DNA of 64,000 nucleotides from CAVUFH01 sp963740835 (GCA_963740835.1 CAVUFH010000002.1:744001-808000), one strand, 5' to 3'; numbered from the stretch's first letter, positions 50,000 to 58,848 are shown. Translations and numbers: made by a program. The notes: a model not told the origin generated them from the letters alone.

Positions 50000-50006
50000 G
50001 TCCTGC

Positions 50007-50660
50007 GTGATCAAGATCGATCACGTCACGGTCCTGTGGTTCGTCGCGCTCGTCGTCGCGGTGATCCTGCACGAGATCAGCCACGGCGTCGTCGCGCTCT
50101 GGTTCGGCGACGACACCGCCCGCAAGGCCGGGCGGCTCACGCTGAACCCGATCCCGCACATCGACCCGTTCGGCTCGATCATCCTCCCCGCGCTCGGCGC
50201 GCTGACCGGCTTCCCGGTCCTCGCGTGGGCCAAGCCGGTCCCGGTCAACCCGGCGAAGCTGCGGAAGGGACGGCACCACATGCTGTTCGTATCGCTCGCG
50301 GGCCCGGCGACGAACTTCACGCTCATGCTCATCGCGGCGATCGCGACCCGGGCGATCATCGCGAACGGCACGTACTTCGGTCAGATCACCATCGACCAGC
50401 TGCCGCTCTACGGGCAGTTTCTGTTCCTGTTCGCGGTCGTGAACCTCTTCCTCGGCCTGTTCAACCTCTTGCCGATCCCGCCGCTCGACGGCTCCGCGAT
50501 CCTCGAGCGCGCGCTGCCGGCCAAGTACCTGGAGACGTGGTACAAGATCCGGCCGTACGGGATCCTGGTGCTGTTCCTGCTCGTGTTCTCGACCGATCTG
50601 GTGAGCCGGTTGTTCAACCCGTTCCTCGTGCGGTTGCTCGATTTCATCAGCGGCTCGTGA
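50007..50660 (+). CDS. site-2 protease-like M50 family zinc metalloprotease
   Basis: A 217-aa polytopic membrane protein with the metal site HEISH (His22, Glu23, His26) in its first helix and the distal metal ligand region NLLPIPPLDGSAIL near residue 155. SLAGPATNFTLMLIA lies between. This short form without PDZ domain matches the YwhC/group III site-2 proteases, which cut membrane proteins within the bilayer. The GTG at 50007 is the best start. The stop overlaps the HD gene (GTGA). Confidence 0.88.
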   Translation: MIKIDHVTVLWFVALVVAVILHEISHGVVALWFGDDTARKAGRLTLNPIPHIDPFGSIILPALGALTGFPVLAWAKPVPVNPAKLRKGRHHMLFVSLAGPATNFTLMLIAAIATRAIIANGTYFGQITIDQLPLYGQFLFLFAVVNLFLGLFNLLPIPPLDGSAILERALPAKYLETWYKIRPYGILVLFLLVFSTDLVSRLFNPFLVRLLDFISGS

Positions 50661-51181
50661 AGCGACGCGCCCGCGCCGGGTTCCATCTCGTCACGCGCTT
50701 CTTCACGTCGCTGTTCGCGCGGCCCCCGACCGAGGCGCAGATCGCGCGCGTCGCGCGCATCCTCACGCCGGCCGAGCTCGCGCTCTGGCAGTCGATGTCA
50801 CGCGCAGATCGCGCCGAGTCGATCGCGACGCTGCATCGACTGCCGAGCGAGACCGCGGCCAACTCCGCATGGGCCGCGGCCGCGCTCCTGCACGATGTGG
50901 GCAAGACCCGGAGCGAACTCGGGACGGTCGGGCGCGTGTTCGCCACCGCGCGAGGCATGGTCGGCGACCCGGCCCGGGTCGGCGGTCGGGCGGGCGCCTA
51001 CCTGCGCCACGCCGAGATCGGAGCCGAGGCGCTGCGGGACGCGGGCGCCCGGGCGGAGGTGGTCGCCTGGGCCCGCACCCACCACGATCCGGGACACTGG
51101 CCCACCGGGCTGATCCCGGCCTCGGTCTGCGCCGTCGCTGGCCCGAGCCGACGGCGAGACAGGCGATTTCTGAAGTCCTGA
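50657..51181 (+). CDS. HD-domain phosphohydrolase-like protein
   Basis: The frame encodes 174 aa with an HD domain: an upstream helix HRLPSETAANSAWAAAALLHDVGKT with His79-Asp80, then YLRHAEIGAEALRDAG and the second His pair in ARTHHDPGHWP. Such proteins hydrolyse phosphates from nucleotides. The last 20 residues (VAGPSRRRDRRFLKS) look out of frame; another frame gives LARADGETGDF with a stop at 51172-51174, the more natural end. A frameshift near 51135 is therefore suspected. It is coupled to the protease gene. Confidence 0.7.
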   Translation: MKRRARAGFHLVTRFFTSLFARPPTEAQIARVARILTPAELALWQSMSRADRAESIATLHRLPSETAANSAWAAAALLHDVGKTRSELGTVGRVFATARGMVGDPARVGGRAGAYLRHAEIGAEALRDAGARAEVVAWARTHHDPGHWPTGLIPASVCAVAGPSRRRDRRFLKS

Positions 51182-51205
51182 AGCCGACCTGCCGATAGGA
51201 ACGTC

Positions 51206-51761
51206 GTGCAGGGTCAGGACGGCAGTGGCTACTTCGTACGGCTCGGACCGGCGACCCAAGAGGCGCCGCCGCGCTACGACGACTACGACGACGAGCCGCC
51301 GCGCCCGAAGAAGCGCCGCAGCCGGGTCAACTTCAAGCTCCGTCCACTCACGCTGATCGGCCTGCTCCTCCTCGGCTGGCTCGGCTGGGCCGCCACGACA
51401 CCCGGCGGTGTGAGCGCACGGGTGCAGGGCATCTCGAACAAGCTGCAGTCACTCGTCGACGACGCGACCACGGACCCGGGCCTCAAACGGGCCGCGAACT
51501 ACTACAACCAGCGCTACGCCGAGCAGGGTGCGTACCCGCAACTGAGCGAGCAGGACTTGCGGGACGATCCCGACGCGGGCTGGGGCGTCGGCGTCGACAC
51601 CGAGTGGTGCAACCGGAACGCGATGGTGCTCACCAGTCTCACCGGGAGCGGCACGATCAGCCGGTTGCTCTACGCGCGGCGAGGACCTCGGCGACGTGCA
51701 CGGCCTCCACCATTGCCCGGCGGATCTCTCGGACCCGCTGCCCTGGAAGCTCAAGAAGTAG
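51206..51761 (+). CDS. single-pass membrane protein of unknown function (C-terminal frameshift)
   Basis: From the GTG at 51206 the protein begins with an acidic, Tyr/Pro-rich cytoplasmic tail (PRYDDYDDEPPRPKKRRSRV), one membrane helix (LTLIGLLLLGWLGWAATT, about 48-65) and an outer domain with DTEWCNRNAMVLTSLTG. Near 51678 the frame shifts; the next frame reads GEDLGDVHGLHHCPADLSDPLPWKLKK and stops at 51759-51761. The two Cys may form a disulfide outside the cell. Total about 184 aa. No family is recognised. Confidence 0.55.
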
Positions 51762-51779
51762 CCCGCCGGCCGCGACCCG

Positions 51780-52799
51780 TCACGCACGCGGGCGCGGGAG
51801 CAGCCCGGCCGCCTTCATCGCCCGACCGAGGACCTGCTCGGCCTTGGCCTCCGCGATGTCGGCACCGAGTCCGAGCCGGCGATCGACTTCGGCCGGATCG
51901 CCCTCCAGCTCGGCGAACCGCTGCTGCACCGGGCGCAGGAACTCGACGGCTGCGTCGGCGACCGTCGTCTTGAACGTTCCGTACTGCTGGCCCGCGAATT
52001 CCTTCTCGATGTCGGCGATGCTCGATCCGGTGACCGCGCCGTAGATCTCGATCAGGTTGCTGATGCCGGGCTTGTGCTCACGGTCGTGGCGGACATCGGT
52101 CTCGGAGTCGGTGAGCGCGCTCTTGATCTTCTTTGCGATCGCTTTCGGCTCCTCGCTCAGCACGATCGTGCCCTGCGGCGAGTCCTCCGACTTCGACATC
52201 TTCCTCGTCGGCGTCTGGAGGTCCATGATCCGGGCACCGACTTCGGGGAACGTCGCCTTCGGGACCACGAACGTCTTGCCGTAGTGATGGTTGAAGCGGA
52301 TCGCGATGTCGCGCGCGAGCTCCACGTGTTGGCGTTGGTCGTCGCCGACGGGCACTTCCTCGGTGTCGTAGAGGAGGATGTCGGCGACCATGAGCACCGG
52401 ATAGTCGAACAGCCCGACGCTCACGAACTCCTGGCCTTCGGACTTCTCCTTGAACTGGGTCATGCGCCGCAGCTCGCCGAACGAGGCCGAGCAGTTGAGC
52501 ACCCACGTGAGCTCGGAGTGGGCCCGCACGTGGCTCTGGACGAACAGCAGGCTGCGGTCTGGGGTGAGGCCTGCGGCCATCAGCCACATCGCGAGACGTC
52601 GGGTCGTCGCGGTGAGCTCCTGCGGCTCGTACGGCATCGTCATCGCGTGCAGGTCGACCACGCAGAAGATCGCGTCGTGGTGCTCCGCAGCGGGCGACCC
52701 GGGAAGGGGCTGGTCATCGACCCAGCGGCGGACGGCGCCCAAGTAGTTGCCGAGCTGCATCTCACCGGTGGGTTTGATCCCCGAGAACACCCTGGCCAT
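51780..52799 (-). CDS. trpS: tryptophanyl-tRNA synthetase
   Basis: A class-I synthetase of 339 aa that charges tRNA-Trp. MARVFSGIKPTGEMQLGNYLGA contains the HIGH equivalent (GNYLGA) and KMSKSEDSPQG is at 200-210. LVFVQSHVRAHSELTW and FDYPVLMVADILLYD are further TrpRS blocks. The ATG at 52799 is preceded at 7 nt by TAGCCT, so the mRNA is leaderless and there is no T-box or tryptophan leader peptide. Confidence 0.96.
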   Translation of the reverse strand: MARVFSGIKPTGEMQLGNYLGAVRRWVDDQPLPGSPAAEHHDAIFCVVDLHAMTMPYEPQELTATTRRLAMWLMAAGLTPDRSLLFVQSHVRAHSELTWVLNCSASFGELRRMTQFKEKSEGQEFVSVGLFDYPVLMVADILLYDTEEVPVGDDQRQHVELARDIAIRFNHHYGKTFVVPKATFPEVGARIMDLQTPTRKMSKSEDSPQGTIVLSEEPKAIAKKIKSALTDSETDVRHDREHKPGISNLIEIYGAVTGSSIADIEKEFAGQQYGTFKTTVADAAVEFLRPVQQRFAELEGDPAEVDRRLGLGADIAEAKAEQVLGRAMKAAGLLPRPRA

Positions 52800-52806
52800 G
52801 CGGGTC

Positions 52807-52881
52807 AGGCTAGTTGCGGGCGGTCCGGCCCTTCGCCGCAAATCCCCAAGACAACACGCCTGTGATTCGCGCGGGTAGATT
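52807..52881. promoter_or_regulatory. divergent leaderless promoters of trpS and scpA
   Basis: On the minus strand TAGCCT (52812-52807) lies 7 nt before the trpS ATG. On the plus strand TAGATT (52876-52881) lies 6 nt before the scpA GTG. The 88-bp spacer holds both, and neither gene has a Shine-Dalgarno. The -35 regions are weak. Confidence 0.5.
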
Positions 52882-52887
52882 GGCCGG

Positions 52888-53727
52888 GTGCCGTACGAGG
52901 TCTCGACGCCGGTCTTCGAAGGGCCGTTCGACCTCCTCCTCCACCTGATCCTCAAGGAAGAGGTCGATCTCTGGGAGATCTCCCTCGCGCGCATCGTCGA
53001 CGTGTTCTGCGTCGAGGTCGAGGCGATGGAGCGGATCGACCTCGACCGCGCGACGGAGTTCCTGCTGATCGCGGCCACGCTCGTGGAGCTCAAGGCCCGA
53101 CGGCTGCTCCCGGGCCGCGAGGACGTCGACATCGACGAGGAGCTGCTGCGCTTCGAGGAGCGCGACCTCCTGCTCGCCCGGCTGCTCGAGTGCAAGACCT
53201 TCCAGGACGCGGCAAAGGTCCTCCACACGCGCATCGCCGCGGCCGCGAAGAGCGTGGCGCGCACCGCCGGCCCCGAAGAGCCGTTCCGGTCGCTCGCGCC
53301 GGATCCGCTCGAACGCATCGCGCTCGACGTCTTCCTCGCCGCGGCCGAGCGCGGCCTCGCGCCCAAGGTCGAGCCCGAAGTGCGCACCGACCACGTCGCG
53401 CCGATCCGCGCCAGCGTGCGCGACGCGATCGACACGATCCTGGCGCTGCTGCCGTCCTCCGGGACGATCGCCTTTCGCGACCTCGCGACGGGTGCCGGCG
53501 CCAAGCTCGAAGTCATCGTGCGCTTCCTCGCCGTGCTCGAGCTGTTCAAGCAAGGCGCGGTCGACCTCGAGCAGTTCGAGAACTTCGGCGAGCTCCGGGT
53601 GCGACCGTTGCAGTCCGGCGAACGGGTCGCGCTCGACCTCACGTCGCTCGAGGAGTGGGGCGACGAACCTGCAGTCGATCTGAACGCCGCCGAACTCGAC
53701 GACGCCGAGATACAGGAGCAGGTGTGA
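52888..53727 (+). CDS. scpA: segregation and condensation protein A (kleisin)
   Basis: ScpA bridges the SMC heads in the SMC-ScpAB condensin. The 279-aa protein has the N-terminal winged region VFEGPFDLLLHLILKEEVDLWEISLARIVD, the helix EFLLIAATLVELKARRLLP and the C-terminal winged helix AVLELFKQGAVDLEQFENFGELRV. The GTG follows a TAGATT -10 at 6 nt, so it is leaderless. It is the first gene of an scpA-scpB-rluB cluster as in Mycobacterium. Confidence 0.95.
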   Translation: MPYEVSTPVFEGPFDLLLHLILKEEVDLWEISLARIVDVFCVEVEAMERIDLDRATEFLLIAATLVELKARRLLPGREDVDIDEELLRFEERDLLLARLLECKTFQDAAKVLHTRIAAAAKSVARTAGPEEPFRSLAPDPLERIALDVFLAAAERGLAPKVEPEVRTDHVAPIRASVRDAIDTILALLPSSGTIAFRDLATGAGAKLEVIVRFLAVLELFKQGAVDLEQFENFGELRVRPLQSGERVALDLTSLEEWGDEPAVDLNAAELDDAEIQEQV

Positions 53728-53780
53728 ACGGCCAGGCGCAGACCGGAGGCGCCCCGGCGCCGGAGGCCGTAGCCGCATGA
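53724..53780 (+). CDS. 18-codon frame bridging scpA and scpB (doubtful)
   Basis: GTG at 53724 overlaps the scpA stop (GTGTGA) and the frame VNGQAQTGGAPAPEAVAA ends in a TGA that overlaps the scpB ATG (ATGA at 53777). It either hands ribosomes from scpA to scpB across a 49-nt gap or is the real N-terminal tail of ScpB cut off by a one-base error. The Ala/Pro/Gly content fits a disordered tail. Confidence 0.25.
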   Translation: MNGQAQTGGAPAPEAVAA

Positions 53781-54478
53781 TTGTCGGCGAGGGCCGCGAG
53801 GCGCGTGCCGCGATCGAGGCGGTGATCATGGCCGCGGTCGAGCCGGTGCCGCCGGAACTGCTCGCACAGCTCGTCGAGCTCCCCACGACGCGCATCGAGG
53901 AGATCTGCGAGGGGCTCGTCGCCGAGTACGAGCGCGAAGGGCGGGGCTTCACGCTCGGGCGCATCGCGGGTGGCTACCGCTACCAAACCCACTTCGACGC
54001 CTATCCGTACGTCGAACGATTCGTGCTCGAGGGCCAGACCGCGCGGCTCTCGGGTCCGTCGCTCGAAACGCTTGCGATCGTGGCGTACAAACAGCCGATC
54101 TCGCGCGCGCAACTCTCGGCGATCCGCGGCGTGAACGTCGACGCGACGTTGAAGACGTTGGTGGCGCGCGGTTACGTCGAAGAGGTCGGCCACGAGCCGA
54201 CACCGGGGAACCCGGTGCTGTTCGGAACCACCACGATCTTCCTCGAGCGACTCGGGCTCGACTCGCTCGACCAGCTCCCCGCGCTCGGTGACTTCGTGCC
54301 CGACGCGTCGGTGGTCGAGGCGTTGGAACACGGCCTGCGGCTGCGCGACGAGATCGTCGCCGATGCCGAAGCAGAGGCGGAAGCGGAAGCGGCGAGTGAC
54401 GCCGAACCCGAGACGGCAGCCGATCCCGACCCGGTGGACATCGCCGCGGAGCTGCAGTCCGGCCTCGACCCCGAGTGA
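53777..54478 (+). CDS. scpB: segregation and condensation protein B
   Basis: ScpB dimers bind the ScpA linker in condensin. The 233-aa protein has two winged helices; LETLAIVAYKQPISRAQLSAIRGVNVDATLKTLVARGYVEE is the second and most conserved. A C-terminal acidic Ala/Glu tail of about 40 residues (DAEAEAEAEAASDAEPETAADPD) is not part of the fold. The ATG at 53777 overlaps the bridging frame and the stop overlaps rluB (GTGA). Confidence 0.94.
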   Translation: MIVGEGREARAAIEAVIMAAVEPVPPELLAQLVELPTTRIEEICEGLVAEYEREGRGFTLGRIAGGYRYQTHFDAYPYVERFVLEGQTARLSGPSLETLAIVAYKQPISRAQLSAIRGVNVDATLKTLVARGYVEEVGHEPTPGNPVLFGTTTIFLERLGLDSLDQLPALGDFVPDASVVEALEHGLRLRDEIVADAEAEAEAEAASDAEPETAADPDPVDIAAELQSGLDPE

Positions 54479-55239
54479 CCGAAGGAACCGGCGAGCGTCT
54501 GCAGAAGGTGCTCGCACGCGCGGGCTTCGGGTCGCGCCGGGCGAGCGAGATGCTGATCGCCGAAGGTCGGGTCGAGGTCGACGGTGAAGTCGCGATCCTC
54601 GGTGCGCGCGTCGAACCGGCGACCGCGCACGTCACCGTCGACGGCGTCCCCGTCGCCACCGACACCTCGCTCGTTCACTGGTTGCTGAACAAGCCGGTCG
54701 ACCACGTGACGACCGCATCCGACCCCCAGGGCCGCCGCACCGTGCTCGACCTCGTGCCCGACTTCCCGCGCGTGTTTCCGGTCGGGCGACTCGATCGCGA
54801 CACCGAAGGCTTGCTGTTGCTCACCAACGACGGTCGTCTGGCGCAGCTGCTCACGCATCCGAGCCACGGCGTCGAGAAGGAGTACCTCGCCGAGGTCGAC
54901 GGCGTCCCGACCGCGGGTGAGATTCGGCGGCTGCGCGACGGCATCGAGCTCGAGGACGGCCCCACACGTGCCGCGCGCGCGCGAATCGTGCAGGAAGCGA
55001 GTGATCACCGGAGCGCGCTGGTCGAGATCGTCGTCGAGGAAGGGCGCAAGCGCATGGTCCGTCGCATGTGCAGCGCGATCGGTCACCCGGTGCAACGGTT
55101 GGCGCGCACCCGCATCGGACCACTCACCGACCGAAAGCTCGCGCCGGGGGAGTGGCGACCGCTCACGGTCGCGGAGGTGCGGTCGCTCTACGAAGCCGCG
55201 GCCGAGCGGTCGGGGGGGCTCGAACCGGGCCCCGGCTAA
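54475..55239 (+). CDS. rluB: RluB/RsuA family pseudouridine synthase
   Basis: It converts a specific uridine in rRNA to pseudouridine (RluB acts near 23S 2605 in E. coli). The 254-aa protein has an N-terminal S4 domain (ERLQKVLARAGFGSRRASEMLIAEGRVEVDG, 7-37) and the catalytic Asp107 in VGRLDRDTEGLLLLTNDG. RKRMVRRMCSAIGHPVQRLAR is the family's C-terminal block. Its TAA stop (55237-55239) forms the first three bases of the aroH -10. Confidence 0.92.
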   Translation: MTEGTGERLQKVLARAGFGSRRASEMLIAEGRVEVDGEVAILGARVEPATAHVTVDGVPVATDTSLVHWLLNKPVDHVTTASDPQGRRTVLDLVPDFPRVFPVGRLDRDTEGLLLLTNDGRLAQLLTHPSHGVEKEYLAEVDGVPTAGEIRRLRDGIELEDGPTRAARARIVQEASDHRSALVEIVVEEGRKRMVRRMCSAIGHPVQRLARTRIGPLTDRKLAPGEWRPLTVAEVRSLYEAAAERSGGLEPGPG

Positions 55240-55242
55240 CCT
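55237..55242 (+). promoter_or_regulatory. -10 hexamer of aroH, overlapping the rluB stop codon
   Basis: TAACCT starts on the rluB stop and lies 8 nt before the aroH GTG at 55251. No Shine-Dalgarno is visible. An internal leaderless promoter here would let the aromatic genes be expressed apart from scpAB-rluB. Confidence 0.4.
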
Positions 55243-55250
55243 CGCGGCCC

Positions 55251-55613
55251 GTGGGAGTCCTGGCGCTGCGCGGCGCGACAACGGTCGACGAGGACACGAA
55301 AGCCGAGGTCGAGCTGAAGACCAAGGCCCTCGTGCAGGAGATGCTGGACCGCAACGACATCACTCACGACGACCTGATCAGCATCCTGTTCACCGCGACC
55401 GACGACATCACCGCCGAGTTCCCGGCGACGGCGGCGCGCTCGCTCGGCCTCGGTGACATCCCGTTGATCTGCGCCCGCGAACTCGGTATCGCGCAGGGCA
55501 AGCCGCTGTGCATCCGCGTGATGATGCATTTCAACGGGGACCAGCCGCGCACGACCCTGCACCACGTGTACCTCGAAGGCGCGCGTTCGCTGCGCGACGA
55601 CTTGCCGGAGTAG
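55251..55613 (+). CDS. aroH: chorismate mutase, AroH type
   Basis: It rearranges chorismate to prephenate. The 120-aa protein matches the trimeric AroH fold: VLALRGATTVDEDTKAEVELKTKALVQEMLDRNDI at the N-terminus, with Arg and Glu of the active site, then SILFTATDDITAEFPATAARSLG and the C-terminal PLCIRVMMHFN. The direct neighbour tyrA uses its product. The GTG start is the family start. Confidence 0.92.
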   Translation: MGVLALRGATTVDEDTKAEVELKTKALVQEMLDRNDITHDDLISILFTATDDITAEFPATAARSLGLGDIPLICARELGIAQGKPLCIRVMMHFNGDQPRTTLHHVYLEGARSLRDDLPE

Positions 55614-55619
55614 CGGCCG

Positions 55620-56705
55620 GTGCGCGTCGCAGTGGTCGGCACCGGCCTCATCGGAGGTTCGGTCGGACTCGCGCTGGCCCGGCGCGGCCACGAGATCGCA
55701 GGCTTCGACCTCGACGCGGAACGAACCATGCGGGCGAAGGAGCTCGGCGCGGTCACCGAGATCGCGACCCGGCTCGAGGACGCCGTGCACGACGCAGACG
55801 TCGCGATCGTCGCGGTGCCGGTCGGGCAGGTGGTCGACGCGGCGGTGCGCGCGCTCGACGCGGGCGCGGCGATCGTCACCGACGTCGGTTCGGTCAAGGG
55901 TCCGGTCGTTGCCGCGGTCGAGCGCGCCCGACCCGACCACTCCGCGCGCTTCGTCGGCGGTCACCCCATGGCCGGGTCCGAGCAGGAAGGTGTCGACGGT
56001 GCGGACGCCGACCTCTTCGTCGGCGCCACCTGGGTGCTGACGCCGACCGCGACCACCGACGCGACCGCCTACACGAATCTGCGCGGCCTCATCCGCGACC
56101 TCGGCGCGGAGGTCGTGACGGTGACGCCCGCGCACCACGACGTACTCGTCGCGCTCGTCAGTCATGTGCCCCAGCTCGCCGCGAGCACCCTGATGGATGT
56201 CGCGACGGACCACGAAGAGGAGCACCGGACACTGCTGCGGCTCGCGGCCGGCGGTTTCCGCGACATGACCCGCATCGCCGCCGGGCATCCCGGCATCTGG
56301 CCGGACATCCTCGCCGCCAACCGCGACGCGGTGCTCGACGCGCTCGACGCATACCTCGACGCGTTGCAACGCGCGCGTGACCTCGTCGCGGGCGCGGATC
56401 GCGACGGCCTCCTCGGCCTGCTGCAGCGGGCGCGCTCGGCGCGCCGCAACCTGCCGATGGGTATCTCGGTCAGCACCGACCTGGTCGAGCTGCGCATCCC
56501 TGTGCCCGACCGCCCGGGCGTCATCGCCGAGGTCACGACGCTCGCCGGCGAGCTCGGCGTCAACGTCGCCGACTTCGAGATCGCCCATTCGTTGGAGGGT
56601 GGCGCGGGCGTCATCGTGATGGTCGTCGCCGCCGAGAGCGCGGCTGCGTTCGACGACGGTTTGCACTCGCTCGGCTACCACACGAGTCGCACGGTGCTCC
56701 CGTGA
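55620..56705 (+). CDS. tyrA: prephenate dehydrogenase with C-terminal ACT domain
   Basis: TyrA converts prephenate to 4-hydroxyphenylpyruvate, toward tyrosine. The 361-aa protein starts with the NAD loop VAVVGTGLIGGSVGLAL (3-19) and has GGHPMAGSEQEGVDGA (near 115-130, catalytic His) and SHVPQLAASTLMD. Residues 280-355 form an ACT domain (DLVELRIPVPDRPGVIAEVTTLAGELG), which suggests tyrosine feedback control. It overlaps aroA by GTGA. Confidence 0.94.
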   Translation: MRVAVVGTGLIGGSVGLALARRGHEIAGFDLDAERTMRAKELGAVTEIATRLEDAVHDADVAIVAVPVGQVVDAAVRALDAGAAIVTDVGSVKGPVVAAVERARPDHSARFVGGHPMAGSEQEGVDGADADLFVGATWVLTPTATTDATAYTNLRGLIRDLGAEVVTVTPAHHDVLVALVSHVPQLAASTLMDVATDHEEEHRTLLRLAAGGFRDMTRIAAGHPGIWPDILAANRDAVLDALDAYLDALQRARDLVAGADRDGLLGLLQRARSARRNLPMGISVSTDLVELRIPVPDRPGVIAEVTTLAGELGVNVADFEIAHSLEGGAGVIVMVVAAESAAAFDDGLHSLGYHTSRTVLP

Positions 56706-58003
56706 GCGCATCCGTGCTCCCCGACGAGCTCGCCTTCGGCGGGGTACGCCCGTTGCGGGGCCGCGTGCGCGTGCCCGGCGACAAGTCGATCTCGCACCGC
56801 GCGCTGCTGTTCGCCGCGATCGCGAGCGGCCGCAGCACGCTCACGCACCTCGCGACCGGCGAGGACGTCGGCGCGACGCGCGCCGCGCTCACGCAACTCG
56901 GCGTCAAGGTCCGTACGGGTGCGAACGGCACGGTCGTATACGGCGGCGGCTTCGGCGGGCTCACCGAACCGGGTGACGTGCTCGACTGCGGCAACTCGGG
57001 CACGACGATGCGGATCCTGTCGGGCGTGCTCGCGGGCCGCCCGTTCCTCTCGGTGCTCTCCGGCGACGCGTCGCTGCGCGAGCGACCCATGGCACGCGTG
57101 AGTCAACCACTCCGGGCGATGGGCGCGCAGATCGACGGCCGCGACGACGGCGGTCGAGCGCCGCTCGTGATCCGCGGTGGCGAGCTCGAGGGTTGCCGCC
57201 ACGAACTCGCGGTCGCGTCGGCGCAGGTGAAGTCCGCACTCGTCCTCGCCGGCCTGCAGGCGCGCGGCGTCACCGAGATCGTCTCGCCCGCCACGACGCG
57301 CGACCACACGGAGCGCATGCTCGCGGCGCGCGGTGCGCCGATCACGGTCGACGGGCTGACCGTGCGCGTCGAGCCGGGACCCGTCGACCCGTCCGACTTC
57401 GACGTCCCTGGCGATTCGTCGTCGGCCGCCTTCTTCGTGGTCGCCGCGACGATCACCCCGGGTTCGGACATCACGGTCGAGGACATCGTGCTCAACCCGA
57501 CGCGGCTCGGCTTCGTCGACGTGTTGCAGCGCATGGGCGCCGACATCGAAGTCGTCGGGCGGGGCGAGCGCGACGGTGAGCCGGTCGGCGATCTCGTCGT
57601 GCGCAGCGCTCCGCTCACCGCGACGACGATCGCGGGTGCCGAGATCCCGAACGTCCAGGACGAAGTGCCCGCGCTCGCGATCGCGGCGGCCTTCGCCGAC
57701 GGCGTCACCGAGATCCGCGACGCCGCCGAGCTCGCGGTCAAGGAGAGCAACCGCATCGGCACCCTGCACCAGGAGCTCACCCAGCTCGGTCTCGCGGTGG
57801 AACCTCGCGCCGACGGGTTGTCGATCCGGGGCGGCGTCCCCCGGGCCGCGTTGCTCAAGAGCCACGGCGATCATCGCATCGCGATGGCGGCCGCGATCGC
57901 GGCGAACGCGATCGACGGCGAGTCGACCGTGCGGGGCTGGAAGGCGGTCGGGTCCTCCTATCCCGAGTTCGCCGCCGATCTGGCCGCGCTCACGGGGCCA
58001 TGA
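56702..58003 (+). CDS. aroA: 3-phosphoshikimate 1-carboxyvinyltransferase (EPSP synthase)
   Basis: AroA joins shikimate-3-phosphate and PEP to make EPSP. The 433-aa protein has VPGDKSISHRALLFAAIASG (near 25-44), LDCGNSGTTMRILSG (the PEP-binding loop, with Gly rather than a resistant Ala in NSGTTMR), KSALVLAGLQARG and the C-terminal SHGDHRIAMAAA. Its start overlaps tyrA and its end overlaps cmk (ATGA). Confidence 0.96.
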   Translation: MSASVLPDELAFGGVRPLRGRVRVPGDKSISHRALLFAAIASGRSTLTHLATGEDVGATRAALTQLGVKVRTGANGTVVYGGGFGGLTEPGDVLDCGNSGTTMRILSGVLAGRPFLSVLSGDASLRERPMARVSQPLRAMGAQIDGRDDGGRAPLVIRGGELEGCRHELAVASAQVKSALVLAGLQARGVTEIVSPATTRDHTERMLAARGAPITVDGLTVRVEPGPVDPSDFDVPGDSSSAAFFVVAATITPGSDITVEDIVLNPTRLGFVDVLQRMGADIEVVGRGERDGEPVGDLVVRSAPLTATTIAGAEIPNVQDEVPALAIAAAFADGVTEIRDAAELAVKESNRIGTLHQELTQLGLAVEPRADGLSIRGGVPRAALLKSHGDHRIAMAAAIAANAIDGESTVRGWKAVGSSYPEFAADLAALTGP

Positions 58004-58848
58004 ACCGCACCGCGGACGAGTCGGAGGAACGCGCCGCGGTCGGTCGCGTCGTCGCGATCGACGGGGCGTCGGGTACGGGGAAGTCGACGGTGGCGCGCGC
58101 GGTCGGCGACGCGCTCGGTTTGCCGGTGCTGGACACCGGCGCGATGTACCGGGCGGTCACGCTCGCGGTGCTCGAGACCGGCGTCGCGCCCGCCCACGAA
58201 GCCGCGTGCCTGGGCGTGGCCCAGACGGTTGTCATCGACCTCGAGAACGGCAAGACCCGTCTCGACGGGCGCGACGTCAGCGCGGAGATCCGGGGTCCGG
58301 AGGTCACGGCTGCGGTCTCGGCCGTGTCCGCGCACCCGGCCGTTCGGCATCTCCTCGTGGAGCACCAGCGCGAATGGGTGGCGCATCACGGCGGCGGCGT
58401 GGTCGAGGGCCGCGACATCGGCACCGTCGTGTTCCCGGACGCGCCGGTCAAGGTGTTCCTGTTCGCCGATGTCGAAGAGCGGGCCCGCCGCCGGCAGCGG
58501 GACGAGCACGCAGCCGAGCGGAACGTCACGGTGGACGACGTGCAAGCCGCGCTCGACCGGCGCGACGCCTTCGACAGCAGCCGCGCGGTCTCGCCGCTAC
58601 GCGCGGCCGACGACGCGCTGGTGATCGACACGACGGCGCGCTCCGTGGCGGACATCACCGCGGAGATCACCGCGGAGATCACTGGGCGCTTCCGCGCGGG
58701 GAGTAGAACTGCGCCGTGCTCTTCTACCGCATCGTCTGGTGGATCGTCGCCAAGGGTTCGGCTCTCGTGTTCCGCGCGCGGATCCGCGGCGAGGAGCGAC
58801 TGCCGAAGTCGGGTGGCTACGTGCTCGCCCCCTCGCACCGGTCGATGA
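58000..58848 (+). CDS. cmk: cytidylate kinase
   Basis: Cmk phosphorylates CMP and dCMP. The protein has the P-loop IDGASGTGKSTVARAV (20-35), LDTGAMYRAVTL, VVEGRDIGTVVFPDAPVKVFL and AERNVTVDDVQAALDRRD, all family blocks. The fold ends near residue 235, but the frame runs on to 58848, over the start of plsC. One missing G in the GGGG run at 58697-58701 would give RFRAGE and a TAG at 58704-58706, the more likely end. The C-terminus also holds a tandem repeat. Confidence 0.9.
   Translation: MNRTADESEERAAVGRVVAIDGASGTGKSTVARAVGDALGLPVLDTGAMYRAVTLAVLETGVAPAHEAACLGVAQTVVIDLENGKTRLDGRDVSAEIRGPEVTAAVSAVSAHPAVRHLLVEHQREWVAHHGGGVVEGRDIGTVVFPDAPVKVFLFADVEERARRRQRDEHAAERNVTVDDVQAALDRRDAFDSSRAVSPLRAADDALVIDTTARSVADITAEITAEITGRFRAGSRTAPCSSTASSGGSSPRVRLSCSARGSAARSDCRSRVATCSPPRTGR
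58653..58688 (+). repeat. 12-bp tandem repeat in the cmk C-terminus
   Basis: ATCACCGCGGAG is repeated exactly twice (58653-58676) and followed by a diverged third copy (ATCACTGGGCGC). It encodes ITAE-ITAE-ITGR. The unit is a multiple of three, so copy-number change would not break the frame. Confidence 0.7.
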
